From NCBI RefSeq assembly GCF_000756655.1, contig NZ_ARXU01000016.1, positions 1 to 64,000 of the forward strand: a DNA stretch of 64,000 bases, read 5' to 3'. Of the stretch, positions 54,501 to 63,659 are shown in pieces. This DNA comes from Alcanivorax jadensis T9 (GTDB lineage Bacteria > Pseudomonadota > Gammaproteobacteria > Pseudomonadales > Alcanivoracaceae). A model generated the notes under the pieces. That model was not told the origin of the DNA. It saw only the letters and a list, made by a program, of their open reading frames with translations, and made no database searches. The translations under genes were made by a program, and so were the position numbers. Every line of letters starts with the position of its first letter. Position 1 is the first letter of the stretch.

Positions 54501-57267
54501 CTCTTTTCTGTTCAGAGGCGCTCTGATACTCCTGCTGGGCCTGGCTGGCAGCCTCTGCCGGGCCAACCCGGAACCACCTCCACCCTTTGTGATCCACAGC
54601 CTGCCAGATCAGGCGCGGATTACCATCTACTCCGAATACCTGCGCGACCCCTCCGGCGAGCTGGACATCCATACCGTCAGCCAGCTACCGGCCATGGATC
54701 ATTTCCAGCCGGCTACGCGTTATATCGAACGCCTGGGCATCCGCAACGGCCACTGGTGGGTGCGCGTTGCCATCAGGAACGAACTGGGTAATCAGCACGA
54801 TTTCGCCCTGCACCTGCGCGGTAATCCGGCGGCACAACTCTATCTACCGAACGCAGACGGCGTCTACCGGCAACTGGAGCCGGAACAGCGTATTACCGGT
54901 CGCGGCAGCAGTTTCCAGGTGCACCTACCCACCGGCGAAACCCGACTTGCCTATTTGCAACTGCCACCCCGGGCCTATCTCACTTACGGATTGACCCTGA
55001 CCACCGTCAACCACTTGCTTGAGACCCAACAGCAGCAAAATGCCATCTACATGTTACTGGCCGGCGCCCTGTTGATCCTGGCGATTTATAACCTGATTGT
55101 CGGCGCTCTTCGCGGCGGAGCCACCTATTACTACCACTGCGGTTTTATCCTCAGCATTCTGTTGATCGGACTGACCCTGGCGGACTTGCTCCCCTGGGAT
55201 CTCAGTCAAAATAACCTGCTTCATCCACGACTATTGTTTGCCGGCATGATGCTGGCCATGTGGTCGGCCACCGGCTTGTCACGCAGCTTTTTCAACCTGT
55301 CGGACCAGACCGGCTGGCTGCATTACTGCACCCGTCTGCTGCAGATGCTGGCCCTGGCCAATCTGCCTTTTACCGTGATTCTACCGCTGGCCGCCGCCGG
55401 CTACATCAGTTTCGCCCTGGTCACCATGGCCACCCTGTTTCTGCTCACCATGGGCTACACCGCCTGGCACCGGGAAATCACCGGCGGCGGCCTGTTTTTC
55501 CTGACATCTCTGCTGATCAGCTTTCCTGCATTGCTGATATGCCTGGCCTGCCTGGGAATCGTGCAAACCGGCGCGGAACTCCCCCAATGGCTACTGGGCG
55601 CTACCGTGCTGGAGGCAATGACTCTGGGCATCGGCCTGCGGCTACAACACAGCCAGCAGGCTCGTATGCAGATCGAGAAGAAGCGCTCCGAGGCGGTTGC
55701 CGAAACCGTGGACAGCACCCGCCGGGAAACCCTGTCACGGATCGGCCATGATATTCGCACCCCGCTCAGTGGCATCCTGGGCATGGCGGAAATTCTTGGC
55801 GACACCCCGCTTACCCCCAACCAGCGCGAATGCGTCGGCGCCATCCAGAATGCCGGCGACAGCCTGCTGCGCATCATCAATGACGTACTGGAGCATTCGC
55901 AGCTATCCACCCAGGGGGCCGATATCAATCACAGCGCCCTGGACATCCATGACCTGATCATGGAAGCCATCGACCTGTTCAAGGAAAAGGCCGAGGAAAA
56001 ACAGATCGAACTGATCACCCACGTGCATACCAATGTGCCCACAAGGGTAATCGGTGACGCGGGGCGACTGCGCCAGATCCTCACCAACCTGATGGGCGCT
56101 TTGGTACGCCATGGCAGCCACGGGGAACTGGTGGTGGATGTCTCCATGGAGCCCACCGGCCAGGCGGACCGGGTGCGCTTCGGGTTCTCCGGTAGCGCCA
56201 TCAGCGACGACATTCTCAAACGCCTGCGCAGCACCACCAAACAACCAGAAAGCAGCCACCTCAGCCTAGCCATCGCCGAGCAGCTGGTGGAAGCCCTGCA
56301 CGGCCGCATGGGCACCCTTCAGGATCAGCGCGGCGCCCATTACTGGTTTGTGGTTCCCCTGCCGCCAGAAATCACCGATGCGCCACCTCCTGTAATGGTG
56401 GATACCTCCGCGCTGGAAGGTCGCAGCCTGCTGGTAGTTGATGATTCCAGCACCGTAACCCGGGTGCTTCGCCATCACGCCCTGTCCTGGGGCATGCGTG
56501 TCACCGCCTGCCACGACCCCCGTGAAGCACTGGCCTCCCTGCGGACCCAGGCCAACATCAACGAGCCCTATGACGTGGTGGTGCTGGACCACAACATGCC
56601 CGGCATGGACGGCATGCAACTGGCCGCTCGGATCCACGAGGACCCGGTGATCATGCATCCCACCGTGCTGGTGATGCTCACCGGCATCAGCCTGGCCCCC
56701 ACCGCCACCCAGGCCCGCAACGTGGGCATCCACCGGGTGCTGTCAAAACCGGTTTCCGCCCCCCGTCTCCGCCAGGTACTGGCCGAGGAACTGGGGCTGG
56801 GCCACCGCCCCATTCCCAGCAAGACCGAGCACAAGCCCGACCCACAACTGAACATCCTGGTAGCAGAAGACCATTACCTGAGCCAGAAAGTGATTCGTGG
56901 CATGCTTGCCAAACTGGGCCTCAAGGCTGACATCGCCTCCAACGGCCAGGAAGCACTGGCCCTGGCCGAGAAGCACCGCTATGACCTGATCCTGATGGAT
57001 TGCGAAATGCCGGAAATGGACGGCTTCGAGGCCACCCGACGGATTCGTCAGTACGAGCAGAAACAGGGACTTCCGGCAGTGCCCATTGTCGCCCTCACCG
57101 CCCACATCCTGCGCGAGCACAAGGAACGCAGCCTGGCGGCGGGCATGAATGCCCACCTGCCCAAGCCGGTGGAGTTGAATGTGCTTCGCGATACCCTGGT
57201 GCGCTTTACCCGCCCCGACGCCACTGATTCGGACTTGTTCCTCGCCAACGACGAAATGCCCGACTGA
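54472..57267 (+). CDS. retS: RetS-like hybrid sensor with decayed ATPase domain
   Basis: About 931 residues. Signal peptide, then a 7TMR-DISM extracellular domain (about 35-180), seven membrane helices (about 190-395), a HisKA domain with GHDIRTPLSG (His426), an ATPase region, and two receivers (Asp706 in VVLDHNMPG, Asp843 in LILMDCEMPEMDG). The N-box reads NLMGALVRH, without the Mg-binding asparagine, and the G1 box region reads FGFSGSAISDD, without DxGxG. This layout and the neighbours (purH, purD) match P. aeruginosa RetS, which acts by binding GacS rather than by its own kinase activity. ATG 54439 is an alternative start. Confidence 0.85.
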   Translation: MQKNQRKWPDSFLFRGALILLLGLAGSLCRANPEPPPPFVIHSLPDQARITIYSEYLRDPSGELDIHTVSQLPAMDHFQPATRYIERLGIRNGHWWVRVAIRNELGNQHDFALHLRGNPAAQLYLPNADGVYRQLEPEQRITGRGSSFQVHLPTGETRLAYLQLPPRAYLTYGLTLTTVNHLLETQQQQNAIYMLLAGALLILAIYNLIVGALRGGATYYYHCGFILSILLIGLTLADLLPWDLSQNNLLHPRLLFAGMMLAMWSATGLSRSFFNLSDQTGWLHYCTRLLQMLALANLPFTVILPLAAAGYISFALVTMATLFLLTMGYTAWHREITGGGLFFLTSLLISFPALLICLACLGIVQTGAELPQWLLGATVLEAMTLGIGLRLQHSQQARMQIEKKRSEAVAETVDSTRRETLSRIGHDIRTPLSGILGMAEILGDTPLTPNQRECVGAIQNAGDSLLRIINDVLEHSQLSTQGADINHSALDIHDLIMEAIDLFKEKAEEKQIELITHVHTNVPTRVIGDAGRLRQILTNLMGALVRHGSHGELVVDVSMEPTGQADRVRFGFSGSAISDDILKRLRSTTKQPESSHLSLAIAEQLVEALHGRMGTLQDQRGAHYWFVVPLPPEITDAPPPVMVDTSALEGRSLLVVDDSSTVTRVLRHHALSWGMRVTACHDPREALASLRTQANINEPYDVVVLDHNMPGMDGMQLAARIHEDPVIMHPTVLVMLTGISLAPTATQARNVGIHRVLSKPVSAPRLRQVLAEELGLGHRPIPSKTEHKPDPQLNILVAEDHYLSQKVIRGMLAKLGLKADIASNGQEALALAEKHRYDLILMDCEMPEMDGFEATRRIRQYEQKQGLPAVPIVALTAHILREHKERSLAAGMNAHLPKPVELNVLRDTLVRFTRPDATDSDLFLANDEMPD

Positions 57268-58237
57268 AAGAACTGGATTCGGCGAAGCCCAGCAGCAGGG
57301 CGATTTCGGTCAACGACAGCGCCGGGTCCTGCAGATACAGCTCCGCCAGACTCTGGCGCAAACCATCCAGGATTTCCGCAAATCGCAATGAACGGCGCGC
57401 CAGCCGGGCGCTGAGCGTGCGGGCGGGCATACCCAGGCTATCCGCCACGGATTCCAGCGATGGCTCGCCATCCGCCAGCTGCTGATAGATGCGGGCGCGC
57501 ACGGCACTGACCAGATTGGTATTAGCGTCAAAGTTGGCAAGCAGGTCACGGGCCTCGCGCTCCATCATGACCGACAACCCAGGATCTGCCGATTCCAACG
57601 GCAGCGACAGGTACTCCGCCGGCAATTCCACCCCGTCGAAATCCGCCGCGAACCGCACCGGCGCATCAAAAAACGCCTGATAGCGTTGCTCATCCTCCGG
57701 CGCCGGGTGGCGAAAACACACCCTGGTAGGACTCAACTGCCGGGCTATCAGCGGGCGCATAAACGCCACCCAACCGGTTACCGCCGCCTCAGTGAGATAA
57801 CGGCCCGGCTCGCCGGCCAGCGGGCACTGCCAGCTCAAACGGACTGTGTCGACATGGTGCGACAGTTGCGTCTCTCCCAGCTTGCCGGACAGGCTTTCAA
57901 AGCGGATCAGACGCTCGATGGCCTGGCCCAGATCGCGGCTGGCCAGAATCACATAACCCAGCACTTGATAAGAGCGCGGCTTAACCCGCTTGCCGATTTC
58001 GAAGCCCAGCCCGGAATCGCCGCAGGCCTGCAGAATCACCAGGAACAGCCGCAATACATCCACCAACGGCAGCAACTGTCCCGGCTCCGCAAACGGTGTC
58101 TCGCTGAGCCCGGCCTGCTCTAGCACCGCGTCCCGGGACAAACCGTAATGATCCAGCAACGGCGGCAGCACCGCATCCACATAGGCCGCAGTGAGACTGC
58201 GATCAGAGCCCGCCAGGCCGGGATCAAGCACCGGCAT
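57206..58237 (-). CDS. AraC-family regulator, arabinose-binding-type sensing domain
   Basis: A 343-residue regulator. Residues about 20-205 form the arabinose-type sensing domain (LLPLVDVLRLF, LGFEIGKRVKPRSYQVLGYVI). The DNA-binding domain (about 245-340) ends LTEIALLLGFAESSSFSRAFRRWRGTSPNQW. Its 3' end overlaps the retS 3' end on the other strand by 62 bases, an unusual coding overlap that includes both C-termini. Its start overlaps the 3' end of the AAA ATPase gene by 14 bases, so the two are probably coupled. Confidence 0.85.
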   Translation of the reverse strand: MPVLDPGLAGSDRSLTAAYVDAVLPPLLDHYGLSRDAVLEQAGLSETPFAEPGQLLPLVDVLRLFLVILQACGDSGLGFEIGKRVKPRSYQVLGYVILASRDLGQAIERLIRFESLSGKLGETQLSHHVDTVRLSWQCPLAGEPGRYLTEAAVTGWVAFMRPLIARQLSPTRVCFRHPAPEDEQRYQAFFDAPVRFAADFDGVELPAEYLSLPLESADPGLSVMMEREARDLLANFDANTNLVSAVRARIYQQLADGEPSLESVADSLGMPARTLSARLARRSLRFAEILDGLRQSLAELYLQDPALSLTEIALLLGFAESSSFSRAFRRWRGTSPNQWRRGG

Positions 58238-59699
58238 GAACCGCCCTGCCCTGGCACCACTGCCGCAGCCGCGCCAGGGATTCCGCCATGGTCACCGACA
58301 GCGGCACGGTGGCCGCCAGCTCAGCCTCCAGCAGCGCCTGGTCCAGCACGCCATCGGCAGCGCTGGCACTGTAGAGACCGGCCACCACGGCCTGTTCGAT
58401 TTCCGCCCCGGTAAACCCGTCGCTGTGCGCAGACAGGGTGGGCAGATCAAATCGCTCCGGCGCCTGGCCGCGTTTTTCCAGGTGAATGCGGAAAATCACC
58501 TCGCGCACCGCCGGCGATGGCAGATCCACAAAGAAGATTTCGTCCAGGCGCCCCTTGCGGATCAGTTCCGGTGGCAGGCGCTCGATATCGTTGGCCGTGG
58601 CCACCAGGAACACCTGACTCTGGTTTTCCGCCATCCAGGTGAGCAGGGTACCGAGCACCCGCCGGGAGGTGCCGCCATCGTTGTCGCCCACGGCGATGCC
58701 CTTCTCGATCTCATCGATCCACAGCACACAAGGGGACATGGTTTCCGCCAACTCTAGGGCCTCGCGCACGTTGCGCTCGGATTCGCCGAAGAACTTGTTG
58801 TAGATCGCCCCCATGTCCATGCGCAGCAGTGGCAACCCCCACAATCCGGCTACGGCTTTGGCAGCCAGGCTTTTGCCGCCGCCCTGCACGCCCACCATCA
58901 TGATGCCCCGTGGACTGTCGATATCGGTTTGCCCGTGAAACGCTTGCTCTCGTTTGCCCAACCAGTCTTTCAGACCCTGCAAGCCGCCCACGTCGGCAAA
59001 GCTTTCCGTGTCGTACTCATAGCTGAGCACGCCGTCCATTTCCATCAAGGCAAACTTGGCCTTGTTGATCTCCGGCAGGTCCGCCTCGGTAATGGCACCG
59101 TCATGGATAATCGCCCCCCGGGCCAGCTTGCGGGCATCTTCCACGCTCAGGCCACGCAGGTTGCGCACCAGTCGATCGAGTGAGTTCCGGTCCGCGCGCA
59201 CCCGCTCGCCTTTCTCCTGTTTGAACCGACGGGCCTCATCCTGAACGATGTGCTCCAGCTGCTTCTCGTCCGGCATGGACAGGGAAAAACGGGTGCAGTA
59301 ACGACGGATTTCCGGGGGAATGGAAAACTGGTGGCTGATCAACACCAGGGTGTGATGCAGGCGCTCATGATGCAGGGCAATTTCCTTGAGCAGGCGCACC
59401 TGTTTGGGCTCACCCTCCAGATAAGGATGCAAATCACACAGGGCATAAATGCCCGGCTCATTGGTGCCACGAATCTGGCCCAAAACGGCGTCGGGTTCCA
59501 CCGTATGCTTCTGGCTGGGCGCGTCCTCGAATTCCAGCCGGCGCAGGCCATCCACCCCGTTCCAGGCGAACACCGGCCGGCCCTCGCGCATTCCCAGGCG
59601 GCGAATCAGATCCAGCGCCCGCAATTCCTCCCAGGTCTCGATGACCACGATGGGATAGCGGGATTCCAACAGCATTTTCAGGTCGTTCAGGTCACTCAT
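58224..59699 (-). CDS. Ycf46-like AAA ATPase
   Basis: A 491-residue ATPase. The N-terminal half (1-250) starts [24 protein letters not shown], which marks the Ycf46-like family. The AAA domain has Walker [13 protein letters not shown], Walker [12 protein letters not shown], and sensor region [28 protein letters not shown] with the arginine finger in RKGRLDE. The closing [22 protein letters not shown] is the lid. Substrate unknown. It reads into the AraC gene. Confidence 0.88.
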   Translation of the reverse strand: MSDLNDLKMLLESRYPIVVIETWEELRALDLIRRLGMREGRPVFAWNGVDGLRRLEFEDAPSQKHTVEPDAVLGQIRGTNEPGIYALCDLHPYLEGEPKQVRLLKEIALHHERLHHTLVLISHQFSIPPEIRRYCTRFSLSMPDEKQLEHIVQDEARRFKQEKGERVRADRNSLDRLVRNLRGLSVEDARKLARGAIIHDGAITEADLPEINKAKFALMEMDGVLSYEYDTESFADVGGLQGLKDWLGKREQAFHGQTDIDSPRGIMMVGVQGGGKSLAAKAVAGLWGLPLLRMDMGAIYNKFFGESERNVREALELAETMSPCVLWIDEIEKGIAVGDNDGGTSRRVLGTLLTWMAENQSQVFLVATANDIERLPPELIRKGRLDEIFFVDLPSPAVREVIFRIHLEKRGQAPERFDLPTLSAHSDGFTGAEIEQAVVAGLYSASAADGVLDQALLEAELAATVPLSVTMAESLARLRQWCQGRAVHAGA

Positions 59700-59772
59700 G
59701 GTTTTACGCTGGCACGCCTCACGCAACAGGCTTCACGCTGGCTTGCATCGCCCTTGTTATTTTGTTTTGTCA

Positions 59773-59842
59773 GTAGGAGCAACGCTTGAGTCGCGAATCC
59801 GGGCTTGCCCCGCACAATTCGCGACTCAAGCGTCGCTCCTGC
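59773..59842. repeat. GTAGGAGC palindrome, copy 4 (short)
   Basis: GTAGGAGCAACGCTTGAGTCGC and GCGACTCAAGCGTCGCTCCTGC form a short hairpin of about 70 bases with GAATCCGGGCTTGCCCCGCACAATTC in the loop. It lacks the long centre of the other copies and lies between the divergent AAA ATPase and coq7 genes. Confidence 0.8.
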
Positions 59843-59959
59843 AGCACCCCCACACACCCCAGGGTGATTTAATTAAAGCGCTCTTAGGCTACACTAGGAG
59901 TCCCTTACTTTTCACGCGTGCAAGCATGTTGCATGTTTGCGTGCCAGCGATCATCTGCC

Positions 59960-60619
59960 ATGACCGAACGTCGACTGTCACCGCTGGATAAACTACTGGC
60001 CCGGGCCGATAACGCCCTGCGCACCCTGACGCCGGGTACCATCCAGGCGGAGCGCGCCCCTGCCCATGCGTCCGCGGAGCCGGATGCCCCCGAAGCCGGC
60101 AGCCTGCCCACCGACAAGCGCCGTCATGTGCTGGGACTGATGCGCATCAACCATACCGGTGAAGTGTGTGCCCAGGCCCTGTATCAGGGCCAGGCCAGCA
60201 CCGCCAGCCTGCCCCATGTGCGCCATGCCATGGAGGAAGCAGCCCGTGAGGAAGAGGATCACCTGGCCTGGTGCGAGGAGCGGATTCAGGAGCTCGGTGG
60301 TGTCCCCAGCAAGCTTAACCCGCTGTTCTACGCCATGAGCTATGCGGTAGGCGCCACTGCCGGCCTGGTCGGCGACCGCTGGAGCCTGGGCTTTGTGTCG
60401 GAAACGGAAAACCAGGTGGTCAAACATCTGGAAGCCCACCTGTTCCAGGTCCCGGAAAGCGACCTGCGCACCCGCGCCATTCTGGAACAGATGAAAAGCG
60501 ACGAACTCAAACACGCCGTCACCGCCAAAGACGCCGGCGGCGCAGACCTGCCCCCACCAGTTCGCCACGCCATGACACTGATGAGCAAGGTGATGACGTT
60601 CACGACTTACAGAATCTGA
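59960..60619 (+). CDS. coq7: Di-iron 3-demethoxyubiquinol 3-hydroxylase
   Basis: Hydroxylates the ring in the penultimate step of ubiquinone synthesis. It has 219 residues. The four-helix di-iron core has [17 protein letters not shown], then [13 protein letters not shown] and [16 protein letters not shown], with the carboxylate and histidine ligands in place. The ATG at 59960 gives MTERRLSP; a longer frame upstream starts in repeat-free sequence but adds a cysteine-rich leader that is unlikely. A palindrome and a terminator follow. Confidence 0.94.
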   Translation: MTERRLSPLDKLLARADNALRTLTPGTIQAERAPAHASAEPDAPEAGSLPTDKRRHVLGLMRINHTGEVCAQALYQGQASTASLPHVRHAMEEAAREEEDHLAWCEERIQELGGVPSKLNPLFYAMSYAVGATAGLVGDRWSLGFVSETENQVVKHLEAHLFQVPESDLRTRAILEQMKSDELKHAVTAKDAGGADLPPPVRHAMTLMSKVMTFTTYRI

Positions 60620-60640
60620 TCGGCGCGCTGAAAAAGCACC

Positions 60641-60801
60641 TGTAGGAGCGCCTCTTGAGGCGCGAACCGAGCCTTGGCGAGGCAACCCTTCAAAACCCTA
60701 CTGATCTTTCTATCGAAACTCTGTCACGGTTTGGAGTGTTTGATCTCCCTGCGGGCGATTCCGTGCTTCGCACGGTTCGCGCCTCAAGAGGCGCTCCTAC
60801 A
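60641..60801. repeat. GTAGGAGC palindrome, copy 5
   Basis: TGTAGGAGCGCCTCTTGAGG and CCTCAAGAGGCGCTCCTACA form perfect 20-base arms. CGCGAACCGAGCC pairs with GCACGGTTCGCG inside. It follows the coq7 stop by 21 bases. Confidence 0.85.
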
Positions 60802-60819
60802 GCGGCTTCGTAGCCAACA

Positions 60820-60856
60820 ACAAAAAAGCCGCACCCAAGAGGATGCGGCTTTTTTG
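60820..60856. terminator. Bidirectional terminator between coq7 and speD
   Basis: ACAAAAAAGCCGCACC pairs with GGATGCGGCTTTTTTGT around CAAGA. A-run and T-run on both sides fit both convergent genes. Confidence 0.9.
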
Positions 60857-60860
60857 TTTT

Positions 60861-60893
60861 GCTTGGAGCTTGAAGCTTGTAGCTCGAAGCTTC
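60861..60893. repeat. GCTTGnA heptad array
   Basis: GCTTGGA, GCTTGAA, GCTTGTA, GCTCGAA words in tandem, immediately downstream of the speD stop codon. No clear left arm was found nearby. Confidence 0.65.
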
Positions 60894-60894
60894 C

Positions 60895-61701
60895 TTACCC
60901 CATATTCCGGCTGTAGAAGATCTCCAGCATCTCGGTGCGCAGGCGCTCCTCAATCTGCTCCAGCTCTTCCTTCTCGAATTCGTCACTGCCGGCACCGAAC
61001 AGATAGTTGTCGATGTCGAAGTCCTTGAGCAACATCTTGGTGTGGAAGATGTTCTCCTGGAACACATTCACGTCGATCATCTGATAGGCGTTCTGGGTGT
61101 CTTCGGTGAGGAAGTTCTGGATCGAATTGATGTCGTGATCAATGTAGTGCTTGGTGCCATCCAGATCCCGGGTCATGCCCCGCACCCGATAGTCGACAGT
61201 AACGATATCGGAATCGAAGCTGTGGATCAGGTAATTCAGCGCCCGCAGAGGTGAAATCACTCCACAGGTGGACACATCCACGTCCACCCGGAAGGTGGAG
61301 ATACCGTTATCCGGGTGGGATTCCGGGTAGGTGTGCACCGTTACATGGCTCTTGTCCAGATGCGCCACCACGGAGTCCGGCAGCGGGCCAGGCGCTTCTT
61401 CGTCCCAGTCAGTGCCATCCGGCGGACTCTCATGCTCGGCAATCAGCATGGTCACACTGGCGCCCTGGGGATCGTAATCCTGGCGAGCCACGTTGAGCAC
61501 GTTGGCGCCGATGATCTTGGTCACGTTGGTGAGAATCTCGGTGAGACGCTCGGCATTATACAGCTCGTCAATATACTCGATGTACTCCTTGCGATGCTGT
61601 TCCGTCTTCGCATAGGCGATATCGAAAATATTGAAGCTCAAGGATTTGGTCAGGTTGTTGAAACCATGAACCGTAATCTTGGGATTGGGATCTTTCACCA
61701 C
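60895..61701 (-). CDS. speD: S-adenosylmethionine decarboxylase proenzyme
   Basis: Supplies aminopropyl groups for spermidine. It has 268 residues, the E. coli-type class. The self-cleavage site that makes the pyruvoyl group is in [17 protein letters not shown], between Lys and Ser. Further blocks are [22 protein letters not shown] and [14 protein letters not shown]. The gene lies between coq7 and an OsmC-like gene, in the order I recall from P. aeruginosa. Confidence 0.95.
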   Translation of the reverse strand: MVKDPNPKITVHGFNNLTKSLSFNIFDIAYAKTEQHRKEYIEYIDELYNAERLTEILTNVTKIIGANVLNVARQDYDPQGASVTMLIAEHESPPDGTDWDEEAPGPLPDSVVAHLDKSHVTVHTYPESHPDNGISTFRVDVDVSTCGVISPLRALNYLIHSFDSDIVTVDYRVRGMTRDLDGTKHYIDHDINSIQNFLTEDTQNAYQMIDVNVFQENIFHTKMLLKDFDIDNYLFGAGSDEFEKEELEQIEERLRTEMLEIFYSRNMG

Positions 61702-61832
61702 AGCTGTACCCCGTAGGCGTCACCGCCACAATAAAACCAACACACCACCGCAGACTCTGCGGCTACCTGTTTGCGAGACCTCAGGGCCTCAGCTTGCCTC
61801 CGGCTTGCGCCGGACCGTTGACCGGGCAGGAA

Positions 61833-62258
61833 TCAAGCTTCCTGCCCCTCAATGGTATAACTATGGGTGATCTCAACACCACCTCGGGTCAGCATGATGC
61901 TGGCCGAGCAATACTTTTCAGCAGACAGCTCCACCGCCCGCTTCACCTGGTTTTCTTTCAGGTTATTGCCGCTGACGATGAAGTGCAGATGAATCTTGCT
62001 GAATACCGCAGGCACTTCATCAACACGCTCGGCGGTCAACTCACAGCGGCAGTCCGTCACGTCCTGGCGGGACTTCTTGAGGATATGCACCACATCAAAG
62101 GAGGAACAACCGCCAACACCCAGCAACAGGGTCTCCATGGGACGCGGTCCCCGGTTCTGACCACCGTGATCCGGCGGACCATCCATGAGCACCGTATGGC
62201 CGCTTTCTGTCTGCGCTTCATAGCAGGCTTCACCCTGCCATTTAACCACTGCTTTCAT
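61833..62258 (-). CDS. OsmC/YhfA family protein
   Basis: A 141-residue protein of the OsmC fold. The first cysteine lies in GVGGCSSFDVVHILKK (about 50) and the second in SAEKYCSASIMLTRG (about 117-119), a pattern used for peroxide or thiol chemistry in the superfamily. The family start MKAVVKWQGEACYEAQTESGH is typical of YhfA proteins. It is alone between speD and vfr on the minus strand. Activity is unproven. Confidence 0.88.
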   Translation of the reverse strand: MKAVVKWQGEACYEAQTESGHTVLMDGPPDHGGQNRGPRPMETLLLGVGGCSSFDVVHILKKSRQDVTDCRCELTAERVDEVPAVFSKIHLHFIVSGNNLKENQVKRAVELSAEKYCSASIMLTRGGVEITHSYTIEGQEA

Positions 62259-62558
62259 GGGGGATCTCCCAGGTTCCAGTCACCGCTCCAGGCTGCCTTT
62301 ATCCAGCCCCGAAAGGGGGCGCAGAGTACCATAGCGCGGGGGCGCCGCCACCCCCCTGACAGCCCCGGATGGCAGATAATTTTGCCACCGGGCAGCCCTC
62401 CCCATTGCCTGCTGATCCGGTGCCGGTCAGCCATAAACCACCGCTGAGCCTGTGAAAATTGAGAGTGAGAGCCAGTTCCCTTGGCATCAATGATAAAAAC
62501 AGGCAATATCCTTACGCTTACCAGCTAAGACATTTTTCTGGCTTAATATTGAGCACCC
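62259..62558. other. Intergenic region upstream of vfr
   Basis: The divergent promoters of the OsmC gene and vfr must lie here. A GC-rich, weakly palindromic stretch is at about 62310-62365. TGTGA at about 62452 was tested as a half CRP site, but no proper second half is present. No RNA gene or operator can be named. Confidence 0.6.
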
Positions 62559-63188
62559 ATGACTGACGGCAACAAAATTATTCCAAATCTGGACCAGTTT
62601 CTGGCCCACTGCCATCGCCGCAAGTACCCGGCGAAGAGCACCATCATTTATGCGGGTGATGAATCGGATGCGCTTTACTATATTTTGAAGGGCTCCGTGA
62701 CGGTCATGATCGAAGACGACGATGGTCGCGAGATGATCATGGCTTACCTGAATGAAGGGGATTTCTTCGGTGAAATGGGGTTGTTCGAGAACGACCCGTC
62801 ACGCTCTGCCTGGGTAAAAGCAAAGACTGAATGCGAAGTCGCCGAAGTCAGCTACGGCAAATTCAAGCAACTGGCCCGGGAAGACGCCGACATCCTGTTC
62901 GCCGTCTCCGCCCAGATCGCCGGTCGCCTGCGCGCCACCACCCGCAAGGTGGGCGATCTGGCGTTCCTGGATGTGACTGGCCGTGTGGCTGGCACCCTGC
63001 TGGACCTGTGCAAACAGCCCGACGCCATGACCCACCCGGACGGCATGCAGATCAAGGTCACCCGCCAGGAAATCGGCCGCATCGTCGGCTGCTCCCGGGA
63101 AATGGTCGGCCGGGTACTGAAGAACCTGGAAGAACAGGGGCTGGTGTCTGTTAAGGGCAAGACCATGGTGGTTTACGGAACACGGTAA
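62559..63188 (+). CDS. vfr: CRP-family regulator, Vfr-like
   Basis: A 209-residue cAMP receptor protein. The cAMP pocket is [22 protein letters not shown] (about 69-90), where SRSA contacts cAMP in CRP/Vfr. The dimer helix and the C-terminal helix-turn-helix ([29 protein letters not shown], about 168-196) follow. It has the same neighbours (trpC, OsmC-like, speD, coq7) as Vfr of P. aeruginosa in my memory. The targets cannot be seen from the window. Confidence 0.94.
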   Translation: MTDGNKIIPNLDQFLAHCHRRKYPAKSTIIYAGDESDALYYILKGSVTVMIEDDDGREMIMAYLNEGDFFGEMGLFENDPSRSAWVKAKTECEVAEVSYGKFKQLAREDADILFAVSAQIAGRLRATTRKVGDLAFLDVTGRVAGTLLDLCKQPDAMTHPDGMQIKVTRQEIGRIVGCSREMVGRVLKNLEEQGLVSVKGKTMVVYGTR

Positions 63189-63190
63189 AA

Positions 63191-63346
63191 AGTTGACAGT
63201 TGATAGTGGACAGTTGACAGCGTCGCGGGCGAAGTCATTGGTTCATTAAAACAAAGAGGCCGCGCCCAAATCTATGAGCGCGGCTTCTTTGGTTTCAGCA
63301 TTCACAGAAATTCAGGCGCGAGCTGTCAACTATCAACTGTCAACTA
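63191..63346. repeat. Heptad-armed palindromic element, copy E
   Basis: Arms of TTGACAG, TTGATAG, TGGACAG words and their inverse at 63327-63346. The core pairs AAAGAGGCCGCGCCCA with TGAGCGCGGCTTCTTT, with one mismatch. The right inner segment TTTCAGCATTCACAGAAATTC is closely repeated in copy F, 380 bp away. Confidence 0.85.
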
Positions 63347-63639
63347 CCCTTGAACGCCTCCATCTCCCGCTGAATGAAGTATTCCACCAAATCCCGGTAA
63401 AGCTTCTCGACCATGTCTGCGTCCAGCCCTTCCTGCTCCGCCCAATCCCGCCGGGTCTGAAGCATGCTCTTAAAGCGCTCTGGCGCACGAACCCCATCCT
63501 CACTTGTCTTGAACGCTGCGGCAGCATGAACATAGCCTACTCTTTCGCCCAGCAGGGCAATGATTTGCCGGTCGCGGCTGTCTATTTCAGCACGCACATC
63601 CTCCATGCCCAGGCATTCCTGCGGTGACTTTCCTGTCAT
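63340..63639 (-). CDS. Chorismate mutase / isochorismate lyase family protein (PchB-like)
   Basis: A 99-residue all-helical AroQ-class protein. The first helix carries ECLGMEDVRAEIDSRDRQIIALLGERVGYV with the conserved Arg and Lys-like positions, and the next AAAFKTSEDGVRAPER. The length fits PchB (about 101). The start ATG 63639 has GGGGGAG directly upstream; an in-frame ATG at 63657 is less likely. Either chorismate mutase or isochorismate pyruvate lyase activity is possible. It is flanked by palindromes E and F, which separate it from vfr and trpC. Confidence 0.78.
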   Translation of the reverse strand: MTGKSPQECLGMEDVRAEIDSRDRQIIALLGERVGYVHAAAAFKTSEDGVRAPERFKSMLQTRRDWAEQEGLDADMVEKLYRDLVEYFIQREMEAFKGS

Positions 63640-63659
63640 ATGCTCCCCCGGTAACAAAA

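Noticed and set aside
62440-62480. A CRP-type site upstream of vfr
   Set aside because: A TGTGA is present, but the second half TCACA is not at the right distance, so I could not support autoregulation.
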